Origin: Paeniglutamicibacter quisquiliarum | Lineage (GTDB): Bacteria; Actinomycetota; Actinomycetes; Actinomycetales; Micrococcaceae | Reading direction: 5' to 3' | Assembly: GCF_019084045.1 (NCBI RefSeq) | Contig: NZ_JAHRED010000002.1 | Span: 372,001 to 436,000, forward strand | DNA length: 64,000 nucleotides | In this document: piece after piece, positions 1-7,820 of the stretch | Numbering within the stretch: the stretch's first letter is position 1 | Layout of the letters: each line of letters opens with the position of its first letter | Made by a program: the position numbers and the translations under genes | Notes under the pieces: model-generated | Database searches by the model: none | Told to the model about the DNA's origin: nothing | Seen by the model: only the letters and a program-made list of their open reading frames with translations

Positions 1-30
1 CCCGCAGGGGTGCGGGCGCGCGAAAACTGG

Positions 31-49
31 CCCGCACCAATGTGGCGGG
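31..49 (-). terminator. Putative terminator after the small copper-operon membrane protein
   Basis: On the minus strand a bulged hairpin (CCCG-C-CAC, loop ATTG, GTG-CGGG) is followed by CCAGTTTTC, so there is a short T run. It lies just past the stop codon of the gene ending at 59. A second hairpin, CCCGCA/TGCGGG, is at 1..16. Confidence 0.4.
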
Positions 50-58
50 GACAAGGTT

Positions 59-517
59 TTACGTGCGACTGATGGACAGTTCGATCAGTGAAGGAGTCGG
101 TGGGATGTGATCGGTGGCGCCGGTGACCGGCGGCGGGCCACGCAACCCCAGGCTGCCGGGAAGCACCAGGAGCACCGGGAGGAAAAGCCAGGAGATGCTG
201 CCGGCCACTGGTGCCAGGTCACAGCCCGCGGCCTGCGGTATGTCCCCGCAGCAGCTGGGGCATTCCATCTCCGCCCAGACAGTCGCCGGGGATGACACCA
301 AGGAATCGTGGGTGTGGTCCGCGGGACCGGCATGGTGGTGGTCCCCGCCGGTCGCAGTAGCCGCCACCGCGGAGCCGGCCGTGGAGGTTCCGGCGTGGGC
401 GCCGGTGATGGTGTGCATTCCCATCAGGCCCAGGATGAGCAGGACCAGCCCCAGCAGGGCCGGCAGCGGGAGGAAAGACGCAGCGGGACGACGACGCAGC
501 GGTGTGCCGATGCCCAT
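59..517 (-). CDS. Small His/Cys-rich membrane protein (DUF6153-like)
   Basis: The 152-residue product has two hydrophobic segments (about residues 16-36 and 108-125) around a loop with the His cluster GGDHHHAGPADHTHD and the Cys motif ECPSCCGD. It resembles small actinobacterial DUF6153 membrane proteins of unknown function. It follows the copper ATPase gene on the same strand after 89 bases and has a good ribosome site (GGGAGA) before ATG 517. The loop and the neighbour suggest periplasmic metal binding or sensing; this is inference, since no function is established for the family. The second hydrophobic segment could be read as a re-entrant helix. Confidence 0.6.
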   Translation of the reverse strand: MGIGTPLRRRPAASFLPLPALLGLVLLILGLMGMHTITGAHAGTSTAGSAVAATATGGDHHHAGPADHTHDSLVSSPATVWAEMECPSCCGDIPQAAGCDLAPVAGSISWLFLPVLLVLPGSLGLRGPPPVTGATDHIPPTPSLIELSISRT

Positions 518-606
518 GTCTCCCGCCTTTCGCTCGATTGCCTGCCCTCCAGCTTACCGGGGCGTTCCGGGGCCCGGCGTCCCGGGTGGGTGGATGGTGG
601 TCGGGC

Positions 607-2745
607 TTAGTGGTTGGTGGTCGGGTCGAGCCTGAGCCGGCGCAGCAGCTGCGCGTTCAGGGCGACCACAATGGTGGATACGGACATCAGGATCGCGGCC
701 ACCGCCGGGGAGATGGCGACTCCGGCGAAGGCCAGGGCCCCGGCGGCCAGGGGAACGGCGATGATGTTGTAGCCCGTGGCCCAAGCCAGGTTCTGGATCA
801 TCTTGCGGTAGCTGGCCCGGGACAGATCGACCATGGAGAGCACTGCGCGCGGGTCGTTGCCGGCCAGGACCACCCCGGCCGATTCCACCGCGACGTCGGT
901 GCCGGCGCCGATGGCGATGCCGACCTCGGCCCGTGCCAGTGCGGGGGAGTCGTTGACCCCGTCGCCGACCATGGCGACCTTTAGTCCCCGGCCCTGGAGC
1001 TCGGCGACCTTCTTGTCCTTGTCCTGCGGCAGGACCTGGGCGAAGACCTCGTCGATGCCCAGCTGTGCGGCCACGGCCTCGGCGACCTGTGCCGCGTCGC
1101 CGGTGATCATGGCGACCTTGATGCCGCGGTGCTGCAGGGCGCGGATCGCCTGGAGCGACTCCTCGCGCACCTCGTCCTCCAGTGCGATGGCGCCGATGAC
1201 CTCTCCGTCCCGGATGACGTGGAGCACCGAGGCGCCGCGGTCGGCCCACTGCTTGGTGCGTGCGGCCAGGGCCGCGGGGATTTCGTGGTGTTCCTCGGCG
1301 ATCAGGTTCGGCCCGCCGACGGCCATCGTGGAGTCCTCGACCTCGGCGGTGACCCCGCGCCCGGTCAGTGATGCGAACCCGGTGGCCTGAGGCACCGCCA
1401 TGGCCCCGGACCGTGCCGCTTCGACGATGGCCCGGGCGGAGGGGTGCTCGCTGTCGGCCTCGACGGCGGCGGCCAGCGCCAGCACCTGGTGATCCTCCAC
1501 GTTCTCGGTGCCGGCGAATCCGGTCACGGCGGGCCGGCCCTTGGTCAGGGTGCCGGTCTTGTCGAAGAGCACGACGTCGATGGTGCGCATCCGCTCCAGG
1601 GCGATGCGGTTCTTGATCAATACCCCGGCGCGGGCCGCCTGTTCGGTGGAGATGGCGATGACCAGCGGAATGGCCAGTCCCAGGGCGTGCGGGCAGGCGA
1701 TGACCAGCACGGTCACCGTGCGGATGACCGCTTCGTCGGGGTTCCCCAGCAGCATCCAGATGATGAAGGTGAGGATGCCGGCACCGAGCGCGAAATAGAA
1801 CAGGAACGCGGCGGCCCTGTCGGCCAGGGCCTGGGCGCGGGAGGATGATGCCTGGGCTTCTGCGACCAGCCGTTGGATGCCGGCCAGCGCGGTATCGGCA
1901 CCGATGGCGGTGACCCGCACCCGCAGGGCGCTGTCGGTGGACACGGTGCCGGCGATGACGGTGTCGCCGGGGCCCCGGGGAACGGTCCGGGATTCACCGG
2001 TGATCATGGATTCATCCAGCTCCGCCCGGCCCTCGGTGATTTCGCCGTCGGCCGGAAGGCGCGCCCCGGAGCGGACCAGCAGGATGTCCCCGGCGGCCAG
2101 TTCGGACAGGGCCACGGTTTGGGTGCCGGTGTCGGTGATGCGTTCGGCCTCGTCCGGGAGCAGTTCGGCCAGGGCATCCAGGGCGCCCCGGGCCGATCCC
2201 AGGGCGCGCATCTCGATCCAGTGCCCCAGCAGCATGATGACCACCAGCAGCGACAGTTCCCACCAGAAGTCCAGGTTGAAGCCGCCGATGCCCAGGGTGG
2301 TGGTCCATGAGGCGGCGAAGGCGACGGTGATGGCCAGGGAGATCAGCAGCATCATTCCCGGCTGCCGGTTTTTCAGTTCGCTGGCGCCGCCCTTGAGGAA
2401 CGGGGCGCCCCCGTAGAGGAAGATGACGGTGCCGAGCACCGGGGGGATCAGGGACGAGCCGGGGAACACGGGGATGTGGTAGCTCAGCAGGTGTCCGACC
2501 ATGGGGCTGAAATAGACCACGGGGAGGCTCAAGGCCAGGCTGAGCCAGAACTTGCTCCTGAACATGGCGGTGCTGTGCCCGGCATGCTGCCCATGGTTGT
2601 GGACGACATGGTCATCCTCGGCACTCGAGCGGGCATGCCCATGCGGGCGTTGTTCCCCCGCTGGCTGCCCGGCAAAAGGATGGTGGTCTTGTTGCTGATC
2701 GACGGGCATGGGCCCGGGGTCCATGCGATGGTGACCGGTGTTCAT
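607..2745 (-). CDS. copB: CopB-type copper-translocating P1B ATPase
   Basis: This 712-residue P-type ATPase has a His-rich, flexible N-terminus (residues 1-60, many HH and HxH) instead of a CxxC heavy-metal domain. The actuator motif TGES is at 249-252, the membrane metal site is CPH (351-353), the phosphorylation motif DKTGTLT starts at 395, and GDGVNDSPAL follows near the end. CPH with a His-rich tail is the mark of the CopB (P1B-3) subgroup, which exports Cu(II)/Cu(I) or silver from the cytoplasm, rather than CPC-type CopA. The promoter carries a CsoR-like operator, which agrees with copper induction. A small His/Cys-rich membrane protein follows in the same operon. No csoR gene is visible in the window. 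Confidence 0.93.
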   Translation of the reverse strand: MNTGHHRMDPGPMPVDQQQDHHPFAGQPAGEQRPHGHARSSAEDDHVVHNHGQHAGHSTAMFRSKFWLSLALSLPVVYFSPMVGHLLSYHIPVFPGSSLIPPVLGTVIFLYGGAPFLKGGASELKNRQPGMMLLISLAITVAFAASWTTTLGIGGFNLDFWWELSLLVVIMLLGHWIEMRALGSARGALDALAELLPDEAERITDTGTQTVALSELAAGDILLVRSGARLPADGEITEGRAELDESMITGESRTVPRGPGDTVIAGTVSTDSALRVRVTAIGADTALAGIQRLVAEAQASSSRAQALADRAAAFLFYFALGAGILTFIIWMLLGNPDEAVIRTVTVLVIACPHALGLAIPLVIAISTEQAARAGVLIKNRIALERMRTIDVVLFDKTGTLTKGRPAVTGFAGTENVEDHQVLALAAAVEADSEHPSARAIVEAARSGAMAVPQATGFASLTGRGVTAEVEDSTMAVGGPNLIAEEHHEIPAALAARTKQWADRGASVLHVIRDGEVIGAIALEDEVREESLQAIRALQHRGIKVAMITGDAAQVAEAVAAQLGIDEVFAQVLPQDKDKKVAELQGRGLKVAMVGDGVNDSPALARAEVGIAIGAGTDVAVESAGVVLAGNDPRAVLSMVDLSRASYRKMIQNLAWATGYNIIAVPLAAGALAFAGVAISPAVAAILMSVSTIVVALNAQLLRRLRLDPTTNH

Positions 2746-2826
2746 GATTCTCCTTCAATCCCGGCGGCGCCGCGTCCGGGGATTCGGCGGAAGTGGATCC
2801 TCCGGGCACCGGAATCCGATACCCCG

Positions 2827-2855
2827 AAGTTATACCCCAATGGGGTATGTGTCAA
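2827..2855 (-). promoter_or_regulatory. copB promoter with CsoR-like operator
   Basis: The minus strand has TTGACA (2850..2855) and TAACTT (2827..2832) 17 bases apart, or TATAAC at a 15-base spacing. The spacer holds the dyad ATACCCCATTGGGGTAT (2832..2848), with arms ATACCCC and GGGGTAT. CsoR repressors bind GC-rich dyads of this kind flanked by TA, so copper-relieved repression of copB is likely. Confidence 0.8.
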
Positions 2856-2982
2856 GAGGTCGAGCGCACCCGGGTATGGGGCTCGCGCGGAGCCAATATC
2901 CGTGACGGTGGCCGTTTCGCCGATATCCGACACTGGCTGCAATATGGGGCGGCGGCCCGCCCGCTGGATGGCTGATGGGCGC

Positions 2983-3177
2983 CTATCCGCCGGAAGGGTC
3001 CCGGATTCCCGCCAGGATGACCCCGACGAGCCGGCACACGGCTTCTTCGGAGGGCATTTCGGCGGCGGCAGCGGTTGCGTGCAGGCAGTAACCAGCCAGT
3101 TCCGCCGAGGTCAGGTCCCTCCGGATGGTCCCTGTATGGGGTTTCGGGAGTAACGACGTGAAATTGCGCGCTAGGCC
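2983..3177 (-). pseudogene. Remnant of a TetR-family regulator (C-terminal part only)
   Basis: A minus-strand open frame ends at TAG 2983 and reads through residues such as TIRRDLTSAELAGYCLHA and CRLVGVILAGIRDPSGG. This fits the end of the TetR ligand-binding domain (pattern RDLT-x-AELAGY, then LVGVILAGIR). The frame is closed by TGA at 3178..3180, and no DNA-binding N-terminus or start codon precedes it. The break lies about 50-80 bases from the direct repeat at 3227, so insertion or deletion of the accessory block probably cut the gene. Assignment is by residue pattern only. Confidence 0.55.
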
Positions 3178-3226
3178 TCAAATGACTTGTTAGGGTAAAC
3201 CCCAAACAGACGTAAGCCTGATGAAA

Positions 3227-3254
3227 CGTGTGGTTTTCAACGCTAAATGTCGTA
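3227..3254 (+). repeat. Left copy of a 28-bp direct repeat flanking the mer/resolvase block
   Basis: The copy reads CGTGTGG, then T, then TTTCAACGCTAAATGTCGTA. The same 28 bases with one change (T to C at base 8) recur in the same orientation at 9358..9385, and CAAAC follows four bases later in both. It sits between a truncated TetR remnant and merR. Confidence 0.85.
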
Positions 3255-3419
3255 GCCACAAACCTCGGAAGGTGCTTCGGCCCGCCCCGGCGCCAGTCCA
3301 ACGGGCGACCATGAAGCCGCCAAGCCCTCGTGGGGATGCGCGGTCCATGGGCGCCCACCTTTAACGCCTGGCAGGTATTCCCGGCCGCGCGACCCGCAAC
3401 CAGCGGGGTGGGACATCGA

Positions 3420-3809
3420 TCAGATGTAGCGGCAGACCTGGTCGGCGGAGCAGGAATCCGGCTCCGGCTTGCTTGCCTTTTCGTGGAGCTGGAAAATGGT
3501 TTCCCGGAGGGCCAGGAGTTCGGCGATCTGGGCATCGAGTTCCCCGAGGCGCTGCCCGAGCAGGCCCTGGACGTGCGAGCACGGTGTCTGGCCGTGCTCG
3601 CGGATCTTCAGGATCTGGCGGATCTGGCCGAGGGTCAGCCCGGCGGCCTGTCCGCGGTGGATGAACGCGACCTGCCCCACGGCATCCTCGGCGTAGTCCC
3701 GATAGCCGGATGCCAGGCGCTCGGCGGGAGGGAGTAGCCTCGACTCCTCGTAGAACCGCAGGGTCTTGGTCGTCGTGCCTGTTGCTTCCGCGAGCTGTCC
3801 GATCCTCAT
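3420..3809 (-). CDS. merR: MerR-family heavy-metal-responsive regulator
   Basis: The 129-residue protein has an N-terminal MerR winged helix-turn-helix (MRIGQLAEATGTTTKTLRFYEE), a long dimerisation helix, and three cysteines at about 77, 120 and 126 (the last two as CSADQVC), the layout of thiol-based metal sensors. ATG 3809 was chosen over upstream in-frame codons because the MRIGQ motif starts the domain and AAGGAGGA lies just before it. It is divergent from the mercuric reductase gene, and the shared region has a textbook MerR operator, so Hg(II) is the likely signal. The three cysteines do not have exactly the Tn501 MerR spacing, so another soft metal cannot be excluded. Confidence 0.85.
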   Translation of the reverse strand: MRIGQLAEATGTTTKTLRFYEESRLLPPAERLASGYRDYAEDAVGQVAFIHRGQAAGLTLGQIRQILKIREHGQTPCSHVQGLLGQRLGELDAQIAELLALRETIFQLHEKASKPEPDSCSADQVCRYI

Positions 3810-3842
3810 GTTCCCCGATTCCTCCTTCGGTGGCCACCCAAC

Positions 3843-3874
3843 TTGACCTTCCATTGTACTGGAAGGTTCATGAT
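3843..3874 (+). promoter_or_regulatory. MerR-type operator inside a 19-bp promoter spacer (merA promoter)
   Basis: TTGACC (3843..3848) is followed, after exactly 19 bases, by a weak -10 (TCATGA, 3868..3873). A perfect dyad with arms ACCTTCCA and TGGAAGGT around TTGTAC (3846..3867) fills the spacer. The over-long spacer with a centred dyad is the hallmark of MerR-activated promoters. On the other strand TACAAT (3853..3858) can serve as the merR -10, so the two promoters overlap. Confidence 0.85.
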
Positions 3875-3915
3875 GGTTCATGGGAAGTCTTGAACGACAG
3901 TGAAGAGGTATCTTG

Positions 3916-5346
3916 ATGAGCAACGAACAGTTCGATTTGGCGATTGTTGGTTCCGGGGGCGGCGCGTTTGCGGCCGCGATCCGGGCCACCGGACTGGGCA
4001 AGCGGGTCGTGATGGTGGAGCGCGGCACCGTGGGCGGGACGTGCGTGAACACCGGGTGCGTGCCCTCAAAGGCGCTCCTGGCCGCCGCGGAGGCACGTCA
4101 CGTGGCGTTGGACGCGGCCCGCTTCCCCGGGGTGGCGGCCTCGGCGGGCCCGGTGGACATGCCGGCCCTGATCCGGGGCAAGGCCGCGCTGGTGGAAAGC
4201 ATGCGAACGGAAAAGTACATTGAACTGGCCGCCGACCACGGGTGGACCATGCTCGAAGGGGAGGCCTCGTTCACCGGAACCCAGGACGAACCCCGACTCC
4301 GGGTCGCCTCCCCGGACGGTGCCGAAAAAACGATCGAGGCCGACCACTATCTCGTGGCCACCGGCTCCGCCCCCTGGACGCCTCCCGTCCCTGGACTGGA
4401 CGAGACAGGGTACCTGACCTCGACGACGGCGATGGAACTGGACGAGGTCCCCGAATCAATGCTGATCATGGGCGGGGGCTATGTTGCCCTGGAAATGGCG
4501 CAGCTTTTCTCCCGGCTCGGTTCCCGGGTGACCATGCTGGTCCGTTCCCGGCTGGCCTCGCAGGAGGAACCGGAGGCATCCAAGGCATTGGCCGAAGTTT
4601 TTGCCGACGAGGGGATCCGGGTGGTCCGGCGGGCCTCCGCGGAGACTGTGGAGCGCGATCACGCCAACGGAGGGGTCCTGGTCTCGGCATCCGTGGCCGG
4701 CGGCAGGGAAACGTTCCGGGCATCCCGGCTCCTGGTGGCCACAGGCCGACGCCCCGTCATCGACGGGTTGAATCTTGACGCCGTCGCCGTGAAGACCGGC
4801 GCCACGGGCGAGATCGTGATTGATTCCCGCCTGGCCACGTCCAACCCGCGCATTTGGGCTGCCGGGGACGTGGCCGGACACCGGGAGTTCGTTTACGTCG
4901 CCGCGGCCCACGGCGCCCTGGCCGTGGACAATGCGTTCACCGACGCCGTCGCCGAGGTTGACTACCGGCACCTGCCCCGGGTCACCTTCACCAGTCCCGC
5001 CATCGGGTCGGTCGGCATGACGGAGAAGGAAGCCGTCGCTGCCGGGATCCGCTGCGAGTGCCGGGTCCTGCCCCTGGAGTACGTGCCGCGAGCCGTGGTC
5101 AACCGCGACACCCGCGGCTTCATCAAGGTCGTCGCCGAGCTCGGCACCGGACGGATCCTGGGCATTTCCGCCGTCGCCAGGGACGCCGGGGAACTGGCCG
5201 CCGCCGGCGTCTACATCCTCGAAGCGGGGATGACAGTCGCACAGGTCGCCGCCGCCTGGAGCCCCTACCTGACGATGGCCGAGGGCATCAGGATCGTCGC
5301 CAAGGCCTTCACCACCGACGTCGCCAAACTGTCCTGCTGCGCCTAA
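3916..5346 (+). CDS. merA: Mercury(II) reductase, form without the N-terminal HMA domain
   Basis: This 476-residue flavin disulfide reductase reduces Hg(II) to volatile Hg(0) with NADPH. Visible are the FAD motif VGSGGGAFAA (11-20), the redox pair in GGTCVNTGCVPSK (Cys43, Cys48), a second nucleotide-binding motif near MIMGGGYVALEMA, and the C-terminal LSCCA with vicinal cysteines (474-475), which is specific to MerA and hands Hg to the active site. The N-terminal MerP-like domain of many MerA proteins is absent. No merT, merP or merB is nearby, so uptake must depend on other routes. ATG 3916 follows AGAGG; TTG 3913 in the same frame is less likely. Confidence 0.93.
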   Translation: MSNEQFDLAIVGSGGGAFAAAIRATGLGKRVVMVERGTVGGTCVNTGCVPSKALLAAAEARHVALDAARFPGVAASAGPVDMPALIRGKAALVESMRTEKYIELAADHGWTMLEGEASFTGTQDEPRLRVASPDGAEKTIEADHYLVATGSAPWTPPVPGLDETGYLTSTTAMELDEVPESMLIMGGGYVALEMAQLFSRLGSRVTMLVRSRLASQEEPEASKALAEVFADEGIRVVRRASAETVERDHANGGVLVSASVAGGRETFRASRLLVATGRRPVIDGLNLDAVAVKTGATGEIVIDSRLATSNPRIWAAGDVAGHREFVYVAAAHGALAVDNAFTDAVAEVDYRHLPRVTFTSPAIGSVGMTEKEAVAAGIRCECRVLPLEYVPRAVVNRDTRGFIKVVAELGTGRILGISAVARDAGELAAAGVYILEAGMTVAQVAAAWSPYLTMAEGIRIVAKAFTTDVAKLSCCA

Positions 5347-5354
5347 GCGAAACC

Positions 5355-5385
5355 CACCTGAAGCAGAGGACTTCAATCTCAGGTG
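5355..5385 (+). terminator. Weak hairpin after merA
   Basis: CACCTGA (5355..5361) can pair with TCAGGTG (5379..5385) nine bases after the merA stop. The stem is short and no T run follows, so it may be only a processing or partial stop signal. Confidence 0.3.
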
Positions 5386-5548
5386 TCCGCTGCACTACAA
5401 CCGCAGTGGCGCACCTACCGACAGGGGAAAGCGGTCAGACCAACCGCTGACGGTCGCGAGGCGTCTTGAGACATAAGAACTGCACCAACTTTGGCAATCG
5501 GTCGCATTGAAGTCCCGGGAGGCAGTTTGTTCCAAAAAGTCGTCTTGC

Positions 5549-5564
5549 CGTAAAACGTCTTACG
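5549..5564 (+). promoter_or_regulatory. Palindrome upstream of the resolvase gene (possible res subsite or operator)
   Basis: CGTAAAACGTCTTACG is a near-perfect inverted repeat, and the unit CGTCTT occurs at 5541 and again at 5557. It lies about 40 bases before the recombinase start, where resolvases bind their own promoter and res site. Ten of 14 positions can be aligned with part of the flanking repeat (CGCTAAATGTCGTA). Confidence 0.4.
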
Positions 5565-5602
5565 AGGTTGGCATCCAAGAGTTTTTGAGACAAAATGGCC
5601 AT

Positions 5603-6196
5603 GTGAGACATTTGGGATACACGCGTGTGAGTACTTCGAGCCAGGATGCGCAGTTGCAGCTCGACGCGCTTCTCAAGGACGGGGTGCAAAAGCGGGATGT
5701 GTTCGCCGATGTCACCTCCGGCAGCAGGACGGCGATCGAGCGGCCCGGGATGAAGAAGCTGCTGGAATACGCCGAGGCCGGGGACACCGTGGTGGTCTGG
5801 CGGGTCGACCGGCTCGGCCGTTCCTTGATCGATGTGCTGAACACCGTGAACCTGCTGCGCGAACGCGGTGTGCAGGTCCGGTCTATTTCGGACGGGATCG
5901 ACCCGGCGACCTCGACCGGGCGGATAATGCTGAACCTGCTGGCTTCCTTGGCTGAGTATGAGCGTGAGCTGATCGTTGAGCGCGTCAACGCAGGGATCGC
6001 CGCGGCCCGGCAATCGGGCACCCGTTTCGGCCGGCCGCTCTCGGACCCGGCCGTGATCGCGGACAAGCTCGCGATCGCGAAGGACGCCCGCGCGAGGGGA
6101 CGCACCGCAGAGGACGCAGCACGCTTGGTCGGGTGGAGCCGCGCGACGCTCTACCGCCATCTCGGGCAAGACTCCGGATCCGTCAAGGGCCAGTGA
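5603..6196 (+). CDS. Serine recombinase, Tn3-type resolvase/invertase
   Basis: The product is 197 residues when started at GTG 5603, which puts the conserved HLGYTRVSTSSQDAQLQLDA at the N-terminus with Ser10 as nucleophile and Arg8 beside it. Other resolvase motifs are DRLGRS, LLASLAEYERELIVERV and a C-terminal Hin-type helix-turn-helix (AEDAARLVGWSRATLYRHL). Such enzymes cut and religate two recombination sites through a Ser-DNA link, resolving cointegrates or inverting DNA. No transposase gene is in the block, so this may be a remnant of a Tn3-family unit or a stand-alone recombinase acting on the flanking direct repeats. The in-frame region before 5603 does not look like protein. Confidence 0.9.
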   Translation: MRHLGYTRVSTSSQDAQLQLDALLKDGVQKRDVFADVTSGSRTAIERPGMKKLLEYAEAGDTVVVWRVDRLGRSLIDVLNTVNLLRERGVQVRSISDGIDPATSTGRIMLNLLASLAEYERELIVERVNAGIAAARQSGTRFGRPLSDPAVIADKLAIAKDARARGRTAEDAARLVGWSRATLYRHLGQDSGSVKGQ

Positions 6197-6390
6197 TCGC
6201 TGATTTCTCTGCGGAGTGCGGTCAAATTCTGAACGGCACATGTCCGAAGAGAAAAACCTCCGCGAGCGTCATTAACTTCACCCTCAGCTGGGGACCAGGA
6301 TCATACGCTTAGCGCCAACCGCTGTAACGATGGTCCTACAGGCCAAATTTCAACATCCACATACGAAATCAATACCGGTCCGTCCTTAGC
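6197..6390. other. Intergenic stretch downstream of the resolvase
   Basis: No plausible open frame, RNA gene or strong hairpin is visible here. A Tn3-like inverted repeat was looked for and not found. Confidence 0.5.
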
Positions 6391-6446
6391 GTGAATTTCC
6401 GTAAGGATCTTCCCCAGACCCCAAGACTGCGCTCTCCACCGCATTA

Positions 6447-7019
6447 TTGATCAGCATAATTGGCCTGGCTGGATGCACCACCGCCGCAGTTGAACCTTCT
6501 CATTCAACCCCGGAGGCAACTAATGCCGAAGCAAGCACGCCCGCACCGACCGAGGCGGTAACGGCCCGGACACCGGAGGACGTGAAGGCCTCTGCCATGG
6601 CGGCAGGCCGCCCTGAAGCTGCCTTCGACAGGAACTGCGAAGTCTGGAAATCGCCCGAGGCCACTACAGAGCCCGAAGCATGGGCCAACGAAATCGGCGG
6701 AGCATGGCTCGAGGCCAAGAAAGCGAAGTGCCCGGACGGAATCACTCTTCCTGGCTACTATGTCGAGTCGTGGAAGCCCAGTGCGCCTGGGGAAATCACC
6801 CTCATCGTTGACCGTGCCATCGACACAATTGAACTCAATGAGCATTTCAGCAATCTTGAATGGGTCGCTTTCGGGTTCATTTGTGAGCTGTACCGGGATA
6901 GGCCGGATCTTTCGAAGGTAGTCGCCATTACAGACGGGGGCGGACGAAAGGAAACGGTGACACGCGAGGATCTTGAGGCCCAAGGGAATCTGGACCTCAC
7001 GTCGAACAGCAATTGCTAG
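6447..7019 (+). CDS. Putative lipoprotein, probably frameshifted in its signal peptide
   Basis: The product has a lipobox (IIGLAGC), then a Ser/Thr/Ala/Pro-rich linker and a small soluble domain of about 130 residues with three further cysteines. I do not recognise the family. The only start in this frame is TTG 6447, which leaves a signal peptide of ten residues without a positive n-region. The upstream bases in this frame read PKTALSTAL, a natural signal-peptide core, but have no start codon. Another frame has GTG 6391 giving VNFRKDLPQT, and one extra C in the run at 6418..6422 would join the two into VNFRKDLPQTPKTALSTAL. This is either a real single-base frameshift or a homopolymer error. 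Confidence 0.55.
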   Translation: MISIIGLAGCTTAAVEPSHSTPEATNAEASTPAPTEAVTARTPEDVKASAMAAGRPEAAFDRNCEVWKSPEATTEPEAWANEIGGAWLEAKKAKCPDGITLPGYYVESWKPSAPGEITLIVDRAIDTIELNEHFSNLEWVAFGFICELYRDRPDLSKVVAITDGGGRKETVTREDLEAQGNLDLTSNSNC

Positions 7020-7358
7020 TCTGAGCACCCTTGTGAACACTGGGGCCGAACCAGTCCCGTGCGCGGCTTTGAAAGCATGCGCGAATCAACACGGGCGGCA
7101 ACCATTGATCCTGAAGACACATGCAGTGGGAGCCGATCATGCCAAGTGGCCGACCTGGAAAAGGGCCGCGCTATGGAAGCCGGTACACGCCCCTAACCGA
7201 CAAACTCAAACGCAAAACATCGGTGCATCCTTAGAAAATCTAAGGGTGCAGCGATCTCATGTGCTACCGCATGGCATTGATTTAAGCCTGAATGATCCTG
7301 GTGTAGTTCTCCCAGTTGTAGGGCGTGTGGGCTACCTGCCGTTAGCCCGTGATGGAGG
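7020..7358. other. Intergenic stretch between convergent lipoprotein and HxlR genes
   Basis: No gene is supported. The one clear structure is a 12-bp hairpin: TGCATCCTTAGA (7224..7235) pairs with TCTAAGGGTGCA (7239..7250) around AAA, with one G-T pair. It could act as a bidirectional terminator, but it lacks a T run. Confidence 0.5.
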
Positions 7359-7772
7359 CTAGTGGATTGTATGGTCCGGATTCGTCGCGTCGTAGATGAT
7401 CCGCGATGCTGCGATGTCGCTCCGATGGGTGAGGGACCAGTCCGCAAGCTGCTTGACCAGGTGGGTGAGGCTCGCTCCCAGATCGGTGAGTTCGTAGGTG
7501 ACTTGCGCGGGCACCGTGGGGTAGACGGTGCGGGTTACCAGCCCGTCGCGTTCCAGACGCCGGACGGTGAGGGTGAGCATGCGTTGGGAGATACCGTCGA
7601 TGGCGCGCTGCAGTTCCCTGAAACGACGGACACCCGAGGCCAGTTCGACGATCACCAGGACTGACCATTTGTCCCCAACACGGGTGAGCACGTCCCTGAT
7701 GCCGCAGTCCGGATAGTCCGCCTTGCCGCATGGCTCCAGCGATGCGGTTACTTCCATGTGCCCCTGTGACAT
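7359..7772 (-). CDS. HxlR-family (DUF24) redox-type regulator, QorR-like
   Basis: The 137-residue winged-helix protein has the HxlR core CGIRDVLTRVGDKWSVLVIVEL, then FRELQRAI..ISQRMLT..VRRLERDGLV. Cysteines 15 and 23 near the N-terminus fall where relatives such as the corynebacterial QorR carry a thiol switch. ATG 7772 was chosen because AAGGAGG lies seven bases upstream; an upstream in-frame ATG at 7799 lacks this. The gene is divergent from an NmrA-like NAD(P)-binding oxidoreductase, the same arrangement as qorR/qor2 and ytfH/ytfG, so it most likely represses that gene until oxidised by quinones or diamide-like stress. The pairing is inference from order and family. Confidence 0.85.
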   Translation of the reverse strand: MSQGHMEVTASLEPCGKADYPDCGIRDVLTRVGDKWSVLVIVELASGVRRFRELQRAIDGISQRMLTLTVRRLERDGLVTRTVYPTVPAQVTYELTDLGASLTHLVKQLADWSLTHRSDIAASRIIYDATNPDHTIH

Positions 7773-7820
7773 CAAAGTGCCTCCTTGTGCGCTTCCCATT
7801 GGTTACTGATGATGATCATA

